A stretch of 64,000 bases of DNA from contig CM075857.1 of NCBI GenBank assembly GCA_037975125.1, positions 91,372,509 to 91,436,508 of the forward strand, given 5' to 3'. The position numbers and the translations under genes were made by a program. Positions within the stretch are counted from its first letter, which is position 1; the number at the start of each line of letters is the position of its first letter. Positions 44,308 through 54,586 of this stretch are shown here, one piece after another. Source of the stretch: Latrodectus hesperus (Eukaryota; Arthropoda; Arachnida; Araneae; Theridiidae). A model generated the notes under the pieces. It saw only the letters and a list, made by a program, of their open reading frames with translations, was not told the origin of the DNA and did not search any database.

Positions 44308-44570
44308 AAACAAAATTTTAATATCTTTATTTATTTATTTCTTTTTTCTTATATTTCTTTTTAATTTTTATTTTATTTACTTTTTTAAATCCAACTAACT
44401 TTTAAATTTTATTTAAAATGATCAGCAATGTTAAAAATTATAAAATAAAACATAAATAGACAAATACTCAACATACAACCAAAATAATTATAGATAAAAT
44501 AGCTAAAAATGAGACTAAATTAGATCATTAGAATATTAAAAGTTTATGATTAAAATTATTTACATTTAAA

Positions 44571-47500
44571 TTATATAAAATCTATAAAACCAATGCTTCT
44601 TAAAAAAGCAAAAACATTTCGATGCGGGGGTTCGCCCAGCAAATCTCGCATCGTTAAAAGATCAGTCTTAAAATATTTAAAACGATGTTGGTTAAAATCA
44701 GAACATGAAATTAAAATATGAAACACAGTGTATGGTTCATCACACGTTTCACACCAAGGTTTTAATTCATTTAAGAATAAATGCTTATGAGTGAAACGTG
44801 TGTGTCCAATACGAAGGCGGGTTAATTTAACATCCGCACTTCGTAAAGGTAAAACTGTAAATGAAATGAGTGATGAAGTTATGGTATTTAGTTTGTTGTT
44901 GACTTGCATCCTCCATGAATCCTGCCAAAGTTTATAAATAAAACTCTTCACACCTTTTCTCGCATCACATAACGGAACAGAAGGCTGAAGTGGAGTAGAT
45001 GCAGACTTTGCAGCTGCCTCAGCCCTCTCGTTACCATCAAGACCTACATGCCCTGGGATCCAACAAATGATGATATCAAATCCCCTGCACTTCAAAGAGT
45101 CTAACCTGCAAAAAATCTCCGACACAACAGGGTGATAGTTGACATTAATATTCTCCACAGCTTCTAAAACACTCAGGCTGTCAGTGTATATACAAAATTT
45201 ATTTGATCCTTTACTACCCACATACTGAAGCGCGCATAATATCGCAGTTGCCTCAGCAGTGAAGATGGAGCAGGACATATTAAGGCTGTAACTAAGAGTT
45301 ATATTATCAATATAAACTCCACAGCCAACATGTCCTGCAGATTTTGAACCATCTGTAAATATGGGTTGATAAGAATCAAACTGACAGCGATGAGAAGAAT
45401 AGAGCTGATGGAAAACAACAGGAGACGTGTCCGATTTTCTAAACTGTGCAAAGGGATTGATTATTTTACATTGTAGCTCATACCAGGGTGGATGTGAAGT
45501 TCGATTTGTGGCAGTTATTCGAACATCATGTAGGTCAGACAATATTAGGTTAGATTTTATTCTAATGAGAAAAGGTGGTATGCTCCTTGGACGAGCATGG
45601 TATAATCTTTTAAGAGCAAATGTAGGACTCATGGAATGTAATGGATGATGAGGGTCAGACATGATCTTAGCATAATAATTGAGAGACTGCTGCATTCGTC
45701 TCAGGTCTAAGGGCAGTTGTTGGCAAATTGCATACAGACTCTGGACGGGTGATGTGCGGAATGCGCCCGAACAAATCCTCAGAGCATTGTGATGAACAGT
45801 GTCCAATCTGCATAAAACAGAATGCCTAGCTGATCCATATACAACACATCCGTAGTCAATGCGTGATAAAATTAGTGATTGATATATTCGAAGTAGTGAT
45901 GTGCGATCTGCACCCCAGGATGTGTTCGAAAGCACCCTGAGGATATTAAGCGATCGCTCACACTTCTTCCGCAGATTTAAAACATGCGGAAGGAAAGTTA
46001 ATTTTCGATCGAATATTACACCAAGAAATTTCATCTCACTGACTACAGGTATAATTGTGTTGTCAATCAAAATCTCTGGATCACTATGTATGCTAGTTTT
46101 CCTGCAGAAGTGGACACATTTACTCTTGCTAGGAGAAAGAGTATGGCCATTCTCAGCACACCATGCAGCAAGTTTATTAACAGCTGTTTGTAACTGTCTC
46201 TCAATTAAATGCATATTTGACCCCTCACAAGATATTTGCAAGTCATCAACGTACAATGTACCATGAACAGAAGGTGATAATTTATGTAATATGCTACTAA
46301 TGTGAAGGTTAAAAAGGGTTACACTCAAAATACAACCTTGGGGTACACCCTCAGCTTGTTTAAAATTATCAGAATAAAAAGTTCCTATGCGGACTTTAAA
46401 AACACGGGAGCGTAAAAAGTTTTCCAGGAATATCGGCAGATTACCCCGAAAGCCAAAATCATATAGTGAACGGAGAATTCCATAACGCCATGTACGGTCA
46501 TATGCTTTCTCTATGTCGAAGAAAATGGAAACCAAATGATTTCTCCGCACGAATGCGTTGCGGATTTGGGTTTCCAAATATGTTATGTTATCAAGAGTGG
46601 ACCTTCCTTTACGGAAACCACTCTGATTAACAGGAATACAATTATTTTTTTCTAAGACATAAACGAGACGAGCATTGACCATACGCTCGAGAGTCTTACA
46701 AAAGCAGCTAGTCAGAGCTATTGGTCGATAGTTTAGAGGATCAGAAGGATCTTTACCAGCTTTCAGGACCGGAATTACTATAGCTTTATTCCAATGCGTA
46801 GGAAATATATTTTCGGTCCAGATCCTGTTAAACAAGCGAAGTATATTCGCTAAAGAATCTGGACATAACTGTCTAAGCATTTGGTAGCTAATTCCATCAG
46901 GCCCTGGGCTAGTATCATTGGCCTGCTGTAAAGCTCTCTTCAATTCCAACATCCGAAATTCACAGTTATATGGCAAAGCTTGCCTTTGGTTGAAACGAAT
47001 TTGTGTTCTCTCGGCGTGAGTCTTAGTTCTCAAAAAGGAGGAACTGTAAGAGTCAACGCCTGAGACACTAGCAAAAGTTTCACCGAGGACGTTTGCAATG
47101 TCCTGAGGAGAAGAGTATACAGCAGCTCCGGATTTTAAAATAGGAATTATAAATTCTCTATATATTCCATTGGCTGCTTTCACTCTTCTCCATAACTGCT
47201 TACTGGATGTGGAAGAAGTTATTGATGATACATAGCGAGACCAAGACTCCTTCTTACTTCGACGACGAGCTCTGCGAGCTAATGCTTTTGCTCTCTTAAA
47301 GGCGATAAGATTCTCCGTAGTAGGGTACCTCCGAAATAACCCCCATAACTTCCTTTGGTTTTTATATGTTTTCTGACATTCATTGTTCCACCATGGTTTG
47401 CAACGCCGGTGTGGTAAAGAAGAACTTTTTGGTATTGATGCATCAGCTGCATTTATAATTGTTTCGGTAACTTTAGTAACGGCATCATCAATATTCTCGA

Positions 47501-48254
47501 TCTGAACCATTTCCTTATCAACATCTGCCAATTGTGTAAACAGTGCCCAGTCTGCCCGACTGTACACGTAAGTAGGTTGACGATTTTGTCGCACACTACT
47601 ACCTCCAGTCTGGGAGACGACAAGAGGAAAGTGATCACTATTGAACAGATCATTTCCTACAGTAAAGTTTAACAATGGCAGAAGTGAAGGAGAACATATT
47701 GCCAAATCGAGGGAATGAAACGTTCTTGTGGGTATGTGAAAGTAAGTCTTCTCGTCGGTATTTAGCAGACAGAGACTGTTTTCTGAAATAAACCGCTCTA
47801 TCTGCCGACCGCGAGAATTAGTATCATCATTTCCCCACAAAGAACTATGGCCGTTAAAGTCACCTAACAACAGAAATGGTGTTGGCAGCTGATCTATTAA
47901 TGCATCGAGTTCCTCTTGGCGGATGACATCATGTGGTGGCAAATACAAACTACAGACTGTCAACAAGCATGATGTGTGAATTCGCACAGCTACAGCCTGT
48001 AGTGCAGTATTTAAATGTTGGGCAGTGCTGGGATAGTTGTTAGATGTTAATATACAAACACCTCCAGACACTGCACCATCGTCACCACAGTCTTTTCTAA
48101 AGGCTTTAAACCCACGCATGGAGAAACTGTTGCTGGTCTTCAGGAATGTCTCCTGAAGGGCAATACATGCGGGATTGTAAGCTGAAATTATAGACTTGAT
48201 GTCATCTTGATGGGAACGCAAACCATGACAGTTCCAAGAAACAAAGGAAGTTAT
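44571..48254 (-). CDS. E14 ORF2, complete endonuclease-RT-RNase H polyprotein
   Basis: 3684 nt, uninterrupted. Endonuclease: SWNCHG, LQETFL, LLGDFNGHSSLWG, SLDLAIC, NSDHFPLVV. RT: FFDIEKAYDRTW, EGVPQGCILS (Cys in place of the usual Ser after QG), LYVDDLQI. RNase H: FTDGSKSAG, AEATAIL, YTDSLSV, IPGHVGLDGNERAE. The last block ends in GNERAE where other copies have GNERAD; Glu at this site may weaken RNase H. C-terminus CETCDEPYTVFHILISC, then FIDFI. It begins with two ATA codons and no AUG. Confidence 0.92.
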   Translation of the reverse strand: MTSFVSWNCHGLRSHQDDIKSIISAYNPACIALQETFLKTSNSFSMRGFKAFRKDCGDDGAVSGGVCILTSNNYPSTAQHLNTALQAVAVRIHTSCLLTVCSLYLPPHDVIRQEELDALIDQLPTPFLLLGDFNGHSSLWGNDDTNSRGRQIERFISENSLCLLNTDEKTYFHIPTRTFHSLDLAICSPSLLPLLNFTVGNDLFNSDHFPLVVSQTGGSSVRQNRQPTYVYSRADWALFTQLADVDKEMVQIENIDDAVTKVTETIINAADASIPKSSSLPHRRCKPWWNNECQKTYKNQRKLWGLFRRYPTTENLIAFKRAKALARRARRRSKKESWSRYVSSITSSTSSKQLWRRVKAANGIYREFIIPILKSGAAVYSSPQDIANVLGETFASVSGVDSYSSSFLRTKTHAERTQIRFNQRQALPYNCEFRMLELKRALQQANDTSPGPDGISYQMLRQLCPDSLANILRLFNRIWTENIFPTHWNKAIVIPVLKAGKDPSDPLNYRPIALTSCFCKTLERMVNARLVYVLEKNNCIPVNQSGFRKGRSTLDNITYLETQIRNAFVRRNHLVSIFFDIEKAYDRTWRYGILRSLYDFGFRGNLPIFLENFLRSRVFKVRIGTFYSDNFKQAEGVPQGCILSVTLFNLHISSILHKLSPSVHGTLYVDDLQISCEGSNMHLIERQLQTAVNKLAAWCAENGHTLSPSKSKCVHFCRKTSIHSDPEILIDNTIIPVVSEMKFLGVIFDRKLTFLPHVLNLRKKCERSLNILRVLSNTSWGADRTSLLRIYQSLILSRIDYGCVVYGSARHSVLCRLDTVHHNALRICSGAFRTSPVQSLYAICQQLPLDLRRMQQSLNYYAKIMSDPHHPLHSMSPTFALKRLYHARPRSIPPFLIRIKSNLILSDLHDVRITATNRTSHPPWYELQCKIINPFAQFRKSDTSPVVFHQLYSSHRCQFDSYQPIFTDGSKSAGHVGCGVYIDNITLSYSLNMSCSIFTAEATAILCALQYVGSKGSNKFCIYTDSLSVLEAVENINVNYHPVVSEIFCRLDSLKCRGFDIIICWIPGHVGLDGNERAEAAAKSASTPLQPSVPLCDARKGVKSFIYKLWQDSWRMQVNNKLNTITSSLISFTVLPLRSADVKLTRLRIGHTRFTHKHLFLNELKPWCETCDEPYTVFHILISCSDFNQHRFKYFKTDLLTMRDLLGEPPHRNVFAFLRSIGFIDFI

Positions 48255-48996
48255 TATTTAAGTTGAAGCTCCTTCTCTGAGCCAGATGGTGACATTTCTA
48301 TTGTCTCCTCACCCGATAAATTATCGTCTGAGGGATGGAGTGACATCACATCTGGCTCGAGGGGCCAAAAATAATTTTGGGTGGAAAGGGTAGGCTTTTG
48401 AAGGGCCTCCCTCGATTTTTTTAATTTTAGAGCCCTTTCAGCTTTGGATTTGGCAGGTGCTTTCTTATATGAGGAGGATTTTATGATCTTCGGCTTTTCA
48501 GATGTTTGGGGTAATCGAGTCAGGGGAAGCGATAAAGTTTCTGTTTGGGTGCTGCTCGTTTTGGTGATCTTTTTTGCAACAGTTGCGTAGCTAACTCCAG
48601 TCTGTGGCGTTCGTGAGGTGACAATTCGTCTAGCCTCAGGATATGAACACTTTTCCTTAATTTTTATGGCTGTAATCTCCTTTTCCAGTGAACCACATAG
48701 GGCAAGTTCGAGAGAAGGAGGTATGGTTGCCTTTACAGTTGACACACACCTCCTTTGTCGAAGAGCAATTTAAACTGTCGTGTCCTACTACTGCGCAACG
48801 GGCGCAAGTTAGTTTACCCCGACATGAGTTTTTAGAATGGCCATATCGTTGGCACTGGAAGCAACGCAGGGGATTTGGAATGTAAGGCCTAACAGACAGA
48901 TGCATATATGCAGCATTTACATGCTGCGGAAGGTCTGGCGTCGCAAACGTCAGAATGAGGTGTTTAGTGTCAAAAGACTTTCCATCTCTTCTGATC

Positions 48997-49053
48997 CCCC
49001 TCAGGGGGTTTACCTTCTTTAGGTAAACACGGGTGTCACAATCCCGAGGTACC
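48997..49053 (+). other. Structured 5' end of E15
   Basis: Consecutive short inverted repeats: CCCC/GGGG (48997-49007), GTTTACC/GGTAAAC (49008-49014 and 49022-49028), CGGG/CCCG (49030-49033 and 49043-49046), then palindrome GGTACC (49048-49053). The same block begins E2, E6, E14, E16 and E17. Confidence 0.7.
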
Positions 49054-49530
49054 CTAGTGATCTGTCCTCTTCTTTCTTTTCCTCTCTCTTCTACTCTTCT
49101 GCTTTCTCTTCCTCTTCTCCCTCAGTGTGGTTGCCTCGTAAGAGGTTGAGGGCTCCCCTTGAGTAGCTTTCGCCGCTCTGTTGCTATTAGCTACTCTTGG
49201 GGACTAAATCACCCACGTGTTTGCCGTGCGTGGAGACCCGTGTCCCTGGAAAGGAGGGTCCTGGTAATTGAGGCCCCCAGAGACCAACACATTACTTTGG
49301 CCTCTGCTTCAGGTAAACGGGAGGTGTGTTGTGGTCCTCAGCACATCAATCGGCTTTATGGATCAAGCGATCGGTACATCTACTGGGTGACTCGTTAAGG
49401 GTGGAGGCCACTTCAGGGATGTACTGTGAGCGTATAGGACCTGGCTAGCACTGGTGCAGCTGGTCTGCATCCCCTTGTTGGACTCGGTGGTGGGTGGTGC
49501 GGTCAGGTCCCGAAATTTTAAATAAAAAAT
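48997..49530 (+). promoter_or_regulatory. E15 5' UTR
   Basis: 534 bp. After the hairpins comes a pyrimidine tract (about 49062-49122) ending CTCCCTCAG, then a conserved part ending CAGGTCCCGAAATTTT before ORF1. CTTCAGGTAAACGG at about 49309 looks like a splice donor. Non-LTR elements are transcribed from an internal promoter in this region; no core element could be assigned. Confidence 0.65.
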
Positions 49531-50664
49531 ATGGAAAATAGAAAACTTTCTTTTCTCCCACGGGAGCAAATGTTAATGAATAAGGACACAAAATTTTTTA
49601 TTATTAAAAGAAATGAGGGAAATTTCCAAAATGTGTCCCCATTCCTTATTCAGAAAGGAATATCGGGAACTGTAGGGGAAGTTAAAAGCATTAAGAAATT
49701 GCGTTCTGGTGACCTGATGGTGGAAGTTGCCAATTCCACTCAGGCTACCACCATCAGTAATATTCACTTGCTGGCAAATATAGAGGTAACAGTTTCGCCT
49801 CATGGTAACTTGAATTTTTCACGTGGTGTCGTATCCGCAAGGGATTTAGAGAATACGCCAACGGATGAGATCCTGGATAATTTGCAGGATCAGAAGGTCT
49901 GTGGAGTTGAACGCATAAGAGTCAGAAGAGATGGTAAGTTTATAGACACAAAACATCTCATTCTGACTTTTGCGACTCCAGACCTTCCGCAGAATATCAA
50001 AGCTGCGTATTTAAATCTACCCGTTCGGCCATATATTCCGAATCCATTGCGGTGTTTCCAATGCCAACGTTATGGACACTCGAGGAACGCTTGCAGAGGC
50101 AAACCCACCTGCGCTCGCTGCGCGGTGGTTGGCCATGACAGCTCTAACTGCACAGCGAAGGAGAGGTGTGTCAACTGTCATGGTGACCACCCCTCCTATT
50201 CCCGAAGTTGTCCACAATGGGTATTTGAGAAAGAAATCACCACGTTGAAAATAATAAGTAAATGCTCATACCCAGAGGCACGTAAACAAGTTACCTCTCG
50301 TACCCCACAAATTGGTACCAGCTATGCAAGTGTTGCTAAGAAAGTTACCAGAACAACTTCTACACAAACAGAAGCAATTTCACTTCCTCCAGTTCGATTA
50401 CCCACAATATCAAAGCCAAAATCATCTTCAAATATGATAACAAAAAGAAAAGCTCCTTTAGCTAAATCCAAATCTACAAAGGCTTTTAAATTAAAATCAT
50501 CAAAGGAGGGTTCACAAAGACCCTCCATATCCACCCGAAAAGCCTTGTCCCTGGAGGCTGACGCTGTTTCCTTACATCCCTCGGACGAAGACTTATCGCT
50601 CGAGGAGATGTCAGATGACACGCTTTCCAGCTCCGGGAAAGGAGCTTTTCAAATTAAAAAATAA
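49531..50664 (+). CDS. E15 ORF1, zinc-knuckle nucleic-acid-binding protein
   Basis: 377 aa, MENRKLSFLPREQ start with no in-frame ATG immediately upstream. Order: N-terminal domain with FFIIKRNEG and LRSGDLMVEVA, linker VSPHGNLNFSRGVVSA, knuckles CFQCQRYGHSRNAC, CARCAVVGHDSSNC and CVNCHGDHPSYSRSC, a basic Ser/Thr/Lys-rich region, and an acidic end. Expected role: RNA binding and chaperone in the element particle. ORF2 follows in the -1 frame with a 4-nt overlap at ATAA (50661-50664). Confidence 0.94.
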   Translation: MENRKLSFLPREQMLMNKDTKFFIIKRNEGNFQNVSPFLIQKGISGTVGEVKSIKKLRSGDLMVEVANSTQATTISNIHLLANIEVTVSPHGNLNFSRGVVSARDLENTPTDEILDNLQDQKVCGVERIRVRRDGKFIDTKHLILTFATPDLPQNIKAAYLNLPVRPYIPNPLRCFQCQRYGHSRNACRGKPTCARCAVVGHDSSNCTAKERCVNCHGDHPSYSRSCPQWVFEKEITTLKIISKCSYPEARKQVTSRTPQIGTSYASVAKKVTRTTSTQTEAISLPPVRLPTISKPKSSSNMITKRKAPLAKSKSTKAFKLKSSKEGSQRPSISTRKALSLEADAVSLHPSDEDLSLEEMSDDTLSSSGKGAFQIKK

Positions 50665-53600
50665 CTTCCTTTGTTTCTTGGAACTGCCATGGTTTGCGTT
50701 CACATCATGATGACATCAAGTCTATAATTTCAGTTTACAACCCCGCATGCATTGCACTTCAGGAAACATTCCTGAAGTCCAGCAATAACTTTTCTATGCG
50801 TGGGTTTAAATGCTTTAGAAAAGACTGTGGTGATGATGGTGCAGTGTCTGGAGGTGTTTGCATATTAACATCCAACAACTATCCCAGCACTGCCCAACCT
50901 TTAAATACTACACTACAGGCTGTAGCTGTGCGAATTCACACATCATGCCTGTTGACAGTCTGTAGTTTGTATTTGCCACCACACGATGTCATCCGCCAAG
51001 AGGAACTCGATGCATTAATAGATCAGCTGCCAACACCATTTCTACTGTTAGGTGACTTTAACGGCCATAGTTCTTTGTGGGGAAGTGATGATACTAATTC
51101 TCGCGGTCGGCAGATAGAGAGGTTTATTTCAGACAACAGTCTCTGTCTGCTTAATACCGACGAGAAAACTTATTTCCATGTACCCACAAGAACATTTCAT
51201 TCTCTCGATCTGGCCATTTGTTCACCATCTCTTCTGCCATTGTTAAATTTAAGTGTAGGAAATGATCTGCACAACAGCGATCATTTTCCTCTCGTCATCT
51301 CCCAGACTGGAGGTAGTAGTGTAGGACAACGCCTACCTACTTACGTGTACAGTCGGGCAGATTGGACGTTATTTAGACAATTGGCAGTTATTGATAACGA
51401 AATGGTTATGATCGTAGATGTTGATGATGCCGTATGTAAAGTCACCGAAACAATTACTAATGCAGCTGACGCATCAATTCCTAAGAGTTCCTCTATACCA
51501 CACAGGCGTTGCAAACCTTGGTGGAATGATGAATGTCAAAAAACTTATAAGAAACAGAGGAAGTTATGGGGGTTATTTAGAAGATACCCCACAACGGAGA
51601 ATCTTATCGCCTTTAAGAGAGCCAAAGCATTAGCTCGCAGAACTCGTCGACGAAGTCAGAAGGAATCCTGGTCTCGCTATGTATCCTCAATAACTTCTTC
51701 CACATCCAGTAAGCAGTTGTGGAGAAGAGTGAAAGCAGCCAATGGAATATATAGAGAATTTTCTATTCCTATTTTGAAATCCGGAGCTGCTTTATATTCT
51801 TCTCCTAAGGACATCGCTAACGTCCTTGGTGAAACCTTTGCCAGCGTCTCAAGCAACGACTCTTATAGTCCTTCGTTCTTAAGGACAAAGAGTCGTGCTG
51901 AGCGAACACAAATTCGTTTCAACCATGGACAAGCTTTGCCTTACAACTGCGAATTTCGGATGTTGGAATTGAAGAGAGCATTACAGCAGGCCAATAATAC
52001 CAGTCCAGGACCTGACGGAATCAGCTATGAAATGCTTCGTCATTTAAGTCCAGATTCTCTGTTGAACTTGTTGTTCCTGTTCAATAGGATCTGGACTGAA
52101 AACAAATTTCCATCACTTTGGAGCGAAGCAATAGTGATTCCAATCCTTAAGGCTGGTAAGGATCCTTCTGTTCCTTCACACTACCGACCAATAGCTCTGA
52201 CGAGTTGCCTATGTAAGACTCTCGAACGTATGGTCAATGCCCGTCTCGTATATGTCCTAGAAAAAAATAAATGTATTCATATCAATCAGAGTGGCTTCCG
52301 TAAAGGAAGATCCACTCTTGATAACATCATATATTTGGAAACGCAGATCCGCAACGCCTTTGTGCGGAGGAATCATCTCGTTTCCATTTTCTTCGACATA
52401 GAGAAGGCATATGACCGTACATGGCGATATGGAATTCTCCGTTCACTATATGATTTTGGCTTTCGGGGTAATCTTCCGATATTCCTGAAGAATTTCTTAC
52501 GCTCCCGTGTTTTTAAAATACGTATTGGAACAGTTCTTTCCAATACTTTTATCCAAGCCGAGGGTGTACCCCAAGGCTCTATTTTAAGTGTTACACTTTT
52601 TAACCTTTACATCAGTTGCATCCTACATCAAATCTCACCTCCTGTTTATGGCACGCTATATGTTGATGACCTGCAAATATCATGTGAGGGTTCTAACATG
52701 CGTTTAATTGAGAGACAACTACAAACAACTGTCAACAAACTTGCTGCATGGTGTGCTGAGAATGGCCACACGCTGTCTCCTAGCAAGAGTAATTGTGTCC
52801 ATTTCTGCAAGAAGACTAGCCTACATAATGATCCTACTATCTATATAAATAATACACCTATCCCTGTTGTCAATGAGATAAAATTTTTGGGTATAATATT
52901 TGACCGAAAGTTAAATTTTCTTCCGCATGTTCTTCATTTGCGGAAGAAGTGCGAGCGATCGCTTAATATCCTCAAGGTGCTTTCTAATACATCTTGGGGT
53001 GCTGATCGCACGGCACTACTTCGTGTCTACCAATCAATAATTTTATCTCGTGTGGACTATGGATGTGTTGTGTATGGATCTGCTAGGTCTTCTGTTCTAC
53101 GCAGACTGGATACAATACATCACTCTGCTTTGAGAATATGCTCAGGGGCATTCCGCACATCACCCGTCCAGAGTCTATATGCAATCTGCCAACAACTGCC
53201 TTTAGACCTGAGACGAATGCAGCTGTCTCTCAATTATTATGCAAAAATCATGTCTGACCCTCATCATCCACTACGTTCCATGACTGCTACTCCTGCATTA
53301 ATAAGACTGTATGACGCACGTTCATACAGCATTCCACCTTTTCTCACTCGGACAAAGTCCAACTTATTATATTCAGACCTATGTGATGTCCGTTTTGACA
53401 AGACGGACCTTCTTCTACACCCACCTTGGTATGATCCACAGATAAAAATCATCAATCCTTTTGCTCGTTTTAGAAAATCAGACACAGCAACTACTGTTTT
53501 CCAGCAGCTATATGCCTCACATCGCTGTCAGTATACCACATATACACCAGTTTTCACCGATGGCTCAAAATCTACAGGACATGTTGGTTGTGCTGTAGTT

Positions 53601-54341
53601 ATTGAGAATAAAACTCTTAGCTACAGCCTCCATCCATCCTGTTCCATCTTCTCTGCTGAAGCATTAGCCATTTATCAAGCTCTTCAGCAGATGAATACAT
53701 GTGAAACTCATAAATACTGTGTGTACACTGACAGTTTGAGTGTGTTGGAAGCTTTGCGGAACAGTAGTTTTGACTGTCATCCTGTTGTGTCTAGAATTTT
53801 CCGAGCATTAGATTCCCTTGCTGGCAAGGGATATGACATCATTTTCTGTTGGATCCCAAGTCACGTAGGTCTTGATGGTAATGAAAGGGCGGATGCAGCT
53901 GCTAAATCTGCATCTGGCCCGTGTCTTCCATCAGTTCCTTTGTCTGACGTGAGAAAAAATGTTAAAATATTAATCCATTCTCTTTGGCAGGAGTCATGGA
54001 ACATGCAGGTCAGTAATAAATTGCATGCCATATTTCCATACATCACCTCATTAACAGTTTTACCGATGCGAAGTGCTGATGTAAGATTAACCCGCCTTCG
54101 TATCGGACACACACGTTTCACACATAGACATTTGTTTCTAAACGAATTAAATCCTTGGTGTGAAACGTGTGATGAACCATTCACTGTTTATCATATTTTA
54201 ATTTCATGCTCATATTTTAACCAATATCGTTTACTCTTTTTTAATTGTGATATTTTAAACTTATATGATTTGCTGGGGGAACCACCCCACAGAAACCTAT
54301 TTGCCTTTTTGAGGGCAATAGGTTTTTTATATTATATTTAA
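50661..54341 (+). CDS. E15 ORF2, complete endonuclease-RT-RNase H polyprotein
   Basis: 1226 codons. Endonuclease residues 1-225: Asn in SWNCHG (8), Glu in LQET (35), GDFN (about 132), SDH (about 207). RT: SPGPDGISY, FRKGRSTLDN, FFDIEKAYDRTW (Asp about 577), EGVPQGS, LYVDDLQI (about 667), FLGIIFDRKLNF. RNase H from FTDGSK (about 965), AEALAIY, YTDSLSV, IPSHVGLDGNERAD (about 1072). CCHC at about 1167-1185: CETCDEPFTVYHILISC. End FLYYI. EN plus RNase H plus CCHC and a CCHC-type ORF1 fit the I group of non-LTR elements. The start codon position is ATA, not ATG. Confidence 0.94.
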   Translation: MTSFVSWNCHGLRSHHDDIKSIISVYNPACIALQETFLKSSNNFSMRGFKCFRKDCGDDGAVSGGVCILTSNNYPSTAQPLNTTLQAVAVRIHTSCLLTVCSLYLPPHDVIRQEELDALIDQLPTPFLLLGDFNGHSSLWGSDDTNSRGRQIERFISDNSLCLLNTDEKTYFHVPTRTFHSLDLAICSPSLLPLLNLSVGNDLHNSDHFPLVISQTGGSSVGQRLPTYVYSRADWTLFRQLAVIDNEMVMIVDVDDAVCKVTETITNAADASIPKSSSIPHRRCKPWWNDECQKTYKKQRKLWGLFRRYPTTENLIAFKRAKALARRTRRRSQKESWSRYVSSITSSTSSKQLWRRVKAANGIYREFSIPILKSGAALYSSPKDIANVLGETFASVSSNDSYSPSFLRTKSRAERTQIRFNHGQALPYNCEFRMLELKRALQQANNTSPGPDGISYEMLRHLSPDSLLNLLFLFNRIWTENKFPSLWSEAIVIPILKAGKDPSVPSHYRPIALTSCLCKTLERMVNARLVYVLEKNKCIHINQSGFRKGRSTLDNIIYLETQIRNAFVRRNHLVSIFFDIEKAYDRTWRYGILRSLYDFGFRGNLPIFLKNFLRSRVFKIRIGTVLSNTFIQAEGVPQGSILSVTLFNLYISCILHQISPPVYGTLYVDDLQISCEGSNMRLIERQLQTTVNKLAAWCAENGHTLSPSKSNCVHFCKKTSLHNDPTIYINNTPIPVVNEIKFLGIIFDRKLNFLPHVLHLRKKCERSLNILKVLSNTSWGADRTALLRVYQSIILSRVDYGCVVYGSARSSVLRRLDTIHHSALRICSGAFRTSPVQSLYAICQQLPLDLRRMQLSLNYYAKIMSDPHHPLRSMTATPALIRLYDARSYSIPPFLTRTKSNLLYSDLCDVRFDKTDLLLHPPWYDPQIKIINPFARFRKSDTATTVFQQLYASHRCQYTTYTPVFTDGSKSTGHVGCAVVIENKTLSYSLHPSCSIFSAEALAIYQALQQMNTCETHKYCVYTDSLSVLEALRNSSFDCHPVVSRIFRALDSLAGKGYDIIFCWIPSHVGLDGNERADAAAKSASGPCLPSVPLSDVRKNVKILIHSLWQESWNMQVSNKLHAIFPYITSLTVLPMRSADVRLTRLRIGHTRFTHRHLFLNELNPWCETCDEPFTVYHILISCSYFNQYRLLFFNCDILNLYDLLGEPPHRNLFAFLRAIGFLYYI

Positions 54342-54552
54342 TTTGCACTTTTAAATTTTAAATGTATATATAATTTGTTTTCTATTTATATTTTATAATT
54401 GGATTTTAATATGATATATATACACTAATTTTTGTTTTTTAGAATTTTAATGTTGTTTGGGTTTTCAAAAAAAGTAAATAAATTAATAAATAAATAAAAT
54501 AACAAGAAAAAATTTAAAAAAAAAAATAATATCTTATTCAAAACGTATTTCT

Positions 54553-54586
54553 TGGCGCAGCATGTCCGATTTCGGACCTTGCGCCA
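54553..54586 (+). other. E15 3' terminal hairpin with compensatory inner stem
   Basis: Inner arms GTCCGA and TCGGAC, where E2 and E6 have GTCCAA and TTGGAC; the A-T pair is replaced by G-C with pairing kept. Confidence 0.85.

Noticed and set aside
48997..49060. HDV-like ribozyme at the element 5' end
   Set aside because: I could not fit the nested double-pseudoknot pairing by eye; only simple hairpins are evident. Left as a test, not a call.
50650..50670. Programmed -1 frameshift linking ORF1 and ORF2 at AAAAAATAAC
   Set aside because: The A run exists in E8 and E15 but not in E2, E6 or E10, which have GAACAATAAC, so slippage cannot be the general mechanism.
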